In this document: positions 4,761 through 6,833 of the stretch, piece after piece | Layout of the letters: the number at the start of each line of letters is the position of its first letter | How positions within the stretch are numbered: position 1 is the first letter of the stretch | NCBI GenBank assembly: GCA_002049945.1 | Contig: MVCT01000064.1 | Location: 1 to 6,833 of the forward strand | Direction: 5' to 3' | Length of the DNA: 6,833 nucleotides | Origin: Candidatus Cloacimonas sp. 4484_140 | GTDB lineage: Bacteria; Cloacimonadota; Cloacimonadia; JGIOTU-2 | Made by a program: the position numbers and the translations under genes | The notes under the pieces: model-generated | What the model saw: only the letters and a program-made list of their open reading frames with translations | Told to the model about the DNA's origin: nothing | The model's database searches: none

Positions 4761-6833
4761 ATGGCAAAGAATTTACTCATCGTAGAATCACCGACAAAAT
4801 CAAAAACAATAAGCCAATACCTTGGAAAAGATTTTAATATTCTTGCTTCGATGGGGCATATTCGTGATCTTCCCCAAAAGGAATTCGGCATAAATCTGAA
4901 AAATGATTTCAAACCTACCTATGTGTTGGATCCTAAAAAATCCAAAGTAGTGAATAATATCAAAAAAGCTGCCAAAGAGAGCGACAATATCTATCTTGCA
5001 TCTGATAACGATCGGGAAGGTGAAGCAATTGCCTGGCACCTTAAGGAGATATTGAAAAATATTATTCCTGAAAAGGATATTTATAGGATCGTTTTTAACG
5101 AGATTACACGGGAAGCTATCATTGAAGCAATCAAGAATCCCACTCACGTTGACGAGAACAAGGTTGATGCGCAGCAGACACGCAGGATTCTTGATAGGAT
5201 CGTTGGATACAAAGCAAGCCCAATCTTATGGAAGGTTATCACGAAAAACCTTTCCGCAGGTAGAGTGCAGACCGTAGCATTACGACTTATTTGCGAGCGA
5301 GAACAAGAGATCAGGGATTTCGTACCCCAGGAATACTGGTCAATTGAAGCTGATCTGAAGAAGGATATCGAATTCAAAGCTCAACTGAAAAAATATGCTG
5401 ATAAAGTCATCAAACTGAAGACAAAAGAGGAAGCTGAAGAGTTATTCGAGAAGCTCGAAAAGGCTGATTATATTGTAAAGGATGTTAAGAAAGAAAAGAA
5501 ATCAATTGCTCCTTTTCCTCCTTTCATAACAAGCACTCTGCAGCAGGAAGCATCAAAATTACTGGGATTCTCGATTAAGAAGACCATGCAGATCGCACAA
5601 CAGCTTTACGAAGGTGTGACCATTCATGGACGCAACACGGGTCTTATTTCCTATATGAGAACTGATTCTGTACGCATCTCGGATAAAGCGAATTTCCAAG
5701 TCAGAAAATATGTCAAAGATTCCTTTTCTGAAGAATATTTGAATTCCTATATACGTAAATACAAGAATAGAAATAAAGCTCAGGATGCACATGAGGCGAT
5801 CCGTCCCACAAATTCTTTCACAACACCGGATTCGATCAAAGAATATCTCTCAAAAGACCAGTATAAGCTCTACAACCTAATTTGGAAAAGGTTTGTTGCC
5901 ACACAACTTTCCAATGTGCAATTGGAAAATATCACCGCACAGATCCAGGCGGAAAAAGGATTGTTTGAATCTCAGGCAGGTAAAATTCTTTTTGATGGAT
6001 TTTTAAAAGTCTATCCTCATGTACCAATCAAAAATCTTAAAGATACCTTTCCTGAACTTACCAAAAATGATGAAGTCGAGTTGCTTAAACTTAATAAAGA
6101 GCAACATTTTACTAAACCACTTGCACGCTATACAGAAGCTTCGCTTGTTCGAAAACTGGAAAAGGAAGGTATTGGACGTCCAAGTACTTATGCACCTATT
6201 ATTTCTACCATTCTGCAGAGAAAATATGTAACACTTCAGAAAAAGAAATTTTTCACAACAGAACTTGGTGAAACGGTTGAAAAATTCCTGATTGATAAAT
6301 TTGAAGATTTTTTTAATGTGAAATTCACAGCCGAGATGGAGAACAAACTCGATAATATCGAGAATGGGGAATTAAAATGGATAGAAATACTTGAAAAATA
6401 TTACGATAATTTCATCAGTCATATCGATAAGATAGATATTTCAAAAGAGAAGAAGAAATACGAGCAGAAAACAGATATCATTTGTGATAAATGCGGTGCT
6501 CCGATGATCATCAAATTTGGGAAATACGGCAAATTCCTTGCCTGTTCTGCTTTTCCAAAATGTAAAAATGTGAAATCTCTCGATGAGAATGAGAAAATAG
6601 TTGAATCGGAAACCAATGAAAAATGTCCAAAATGCGATGGCAGGATACTTTTGAAGAATGGTAAGTTCGGTAAATTTTATGCGTGCGAGAATTATCCGAA
6701 ATGCAAATTTACCAAACCTTTTACGATTGGAATAAAATGCCCTCAATGTGGTGGAGAGCTGATTGAAAGAAAAGGCAAGAAGAACAAAATTTATTACACA
6801 TGTTCCAATTATCCAAAATGTAAATTCATCACA
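4761..6833 (+). CDS. topA: DNA topoisomerase I (type IA), 3' end beyond window
   Basis: Type IA topoisomerase that relaxes negative supercoils by single-strand passage. I translated 691 codons with no stop before the right edge. The TOPRIM domain shows E9 in V-E-S-P-T-K and D82-N-D84-R-E86-G-E, the Mg-binding acidic set. L-S-A-G-R-V-Q-T-V-A is at 164-173. The catalytic tyrosine is Y298 in G-L-I-S-Y-M-R-T-D-S, with R300 beside it. Q-D-A-H-E-A-I-R-P-T (341-350) and G-I-G-R-P-S-T-Y (470-477) complete the core. Three four-cysteine zinc ribbons follow: C575/C578/C595/C601, C622/C625/C642/C648 and C660/C663/C681/C687. All key residues are present. The start has a good ribosome site and matches the family N-terminus. 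It lies 14 bp after secA on the same strand, so co-transcription is likely. Confidence 0.98.
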   Translation, partial: MAKNLLIVESPTKSKTISQYLGKDFNILASMGHIRDLPQKEFGINLKNDFKPTYVLDPKKSKVVNNIKKAAKESDNIYLASDNDREGEAIAWHLKEILKNIIPEKDIYRIVFNEITREAIIEAIKNPTHVDENKVDAQQTRRILDRIVGYKASPILWKVITKNLSAGRVQTVALRLICEREQEIRDFVPQEYWSIEADLKKDIEFKAQLKKYADKVIKLKTKEEAEELFEKLEKADYIVKDVKKEKKSIAPFPPFITSTLQQEASKLLGFSIKKTMQIAQQLYEGVTIHGRNTGLISYMRTDSVRISDKANFQVRKYVKDSFSEEYLNSYIRKYKNRNKAQDAHEAIRPTNSFTTPDSIKEYLSKDQYKLYNLIWKRFVATQLSNVQLENITAQIQAEKGLFESQAGKILFDGFLKVYPHVPIKNLKDTFPELTKNDEVELLKLNKEQHFTKPLARYTEASLVRKLEKEGIGRPSTYAPIISTILQRKYVTLQKKKFFTTELGETVEKFLIDKFEDFFNVKFTAEMENKLDNIENGELKWIEILEKYYDNFISHIDKIDISKEKKKYEQKTDIICDKCGAPMIIKFGKYGKFLACSAFPKCKNVKSLDENEKIVESETNEKCPKCDGRILLKNGKFGKFYACENYPKCKFTKPFTIGIKCPQCGGELIERKGKKNKIYYTCSNYPKCKFIT

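Noticed and set aside
1703..4912. Several 60-100 codon frames antisense or out of frame to secA and topA
   Set aside because: They are overlapped by unmistakable conserved genes, have no recognisable motifs and no ribosome sites; they are shadows of the real coding frames.

Overview
The window reads as an AT-rich bacterial chromosome segment with two parts. The right three quarters (1555-6833) is core housekeeping DNA: a complete, large secA (1063 aa) followed 14 bp later by topA, which runs off the right edge after 691 codons. The left quarter (1-1554) is accessory DNA: two complete type II toxin-antitoxin (TA) operons, both on the minus strand, set between copies of a roughly 150 bp dispersed repeat. 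SecA carries extra segments in the preprotein-binding region and near the N-terminus, as in Bacteroidetes/FCB-type SecA proteins. With the low GC content this loosely suggests an uncultured FCB-type lineage such as Cloacimonadota. That placement is a guess from memory of the families, not a search.

Layout, left to right: 1-67, tail of repeat copy A; 64-327 and 324-554 (minus), a RelE/ParE-like toxin preceded by its antitoxin; 627-777, repeat copy B; 804-841, an inverted repeat; 848-1036 and 1033-1248 (minus), HicA toxin preceded by HicB antitoxin; 1327-1476, repeat copy C; 1506-1525, a strong hairpin in the secA leader; 1555-4746, secA; 4761 to the edge, topA.

The two TA operons share a design: antitoxin first, a 4-bp ATGA stop/start overlap with the toxin, and a repeat copy about 75-80 bp upstream of the antitoxin start. 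Matching points in neighbouring repeats are 710 and 699 bp apart, so the region looks like two similar-sized cassettes. Each repeat copy contains, on the TA-coding strand, a perfect TTGACA box 17 bp from a TTTAAA/TCTAAA box; the two complete copies also share an ACTGA/TCAGT inverted repeat. My main hypothesis is that the repeat is a mobile or recombinogenic promoter-leader module serving unrelated TA genes. No integrase, transposase or convincing attC site is visible here. SecA drives protein export through SecYEG, and TopA relaxes negative supercoils. Their close spacing suggests co-transcription, but there is no direct functional link.
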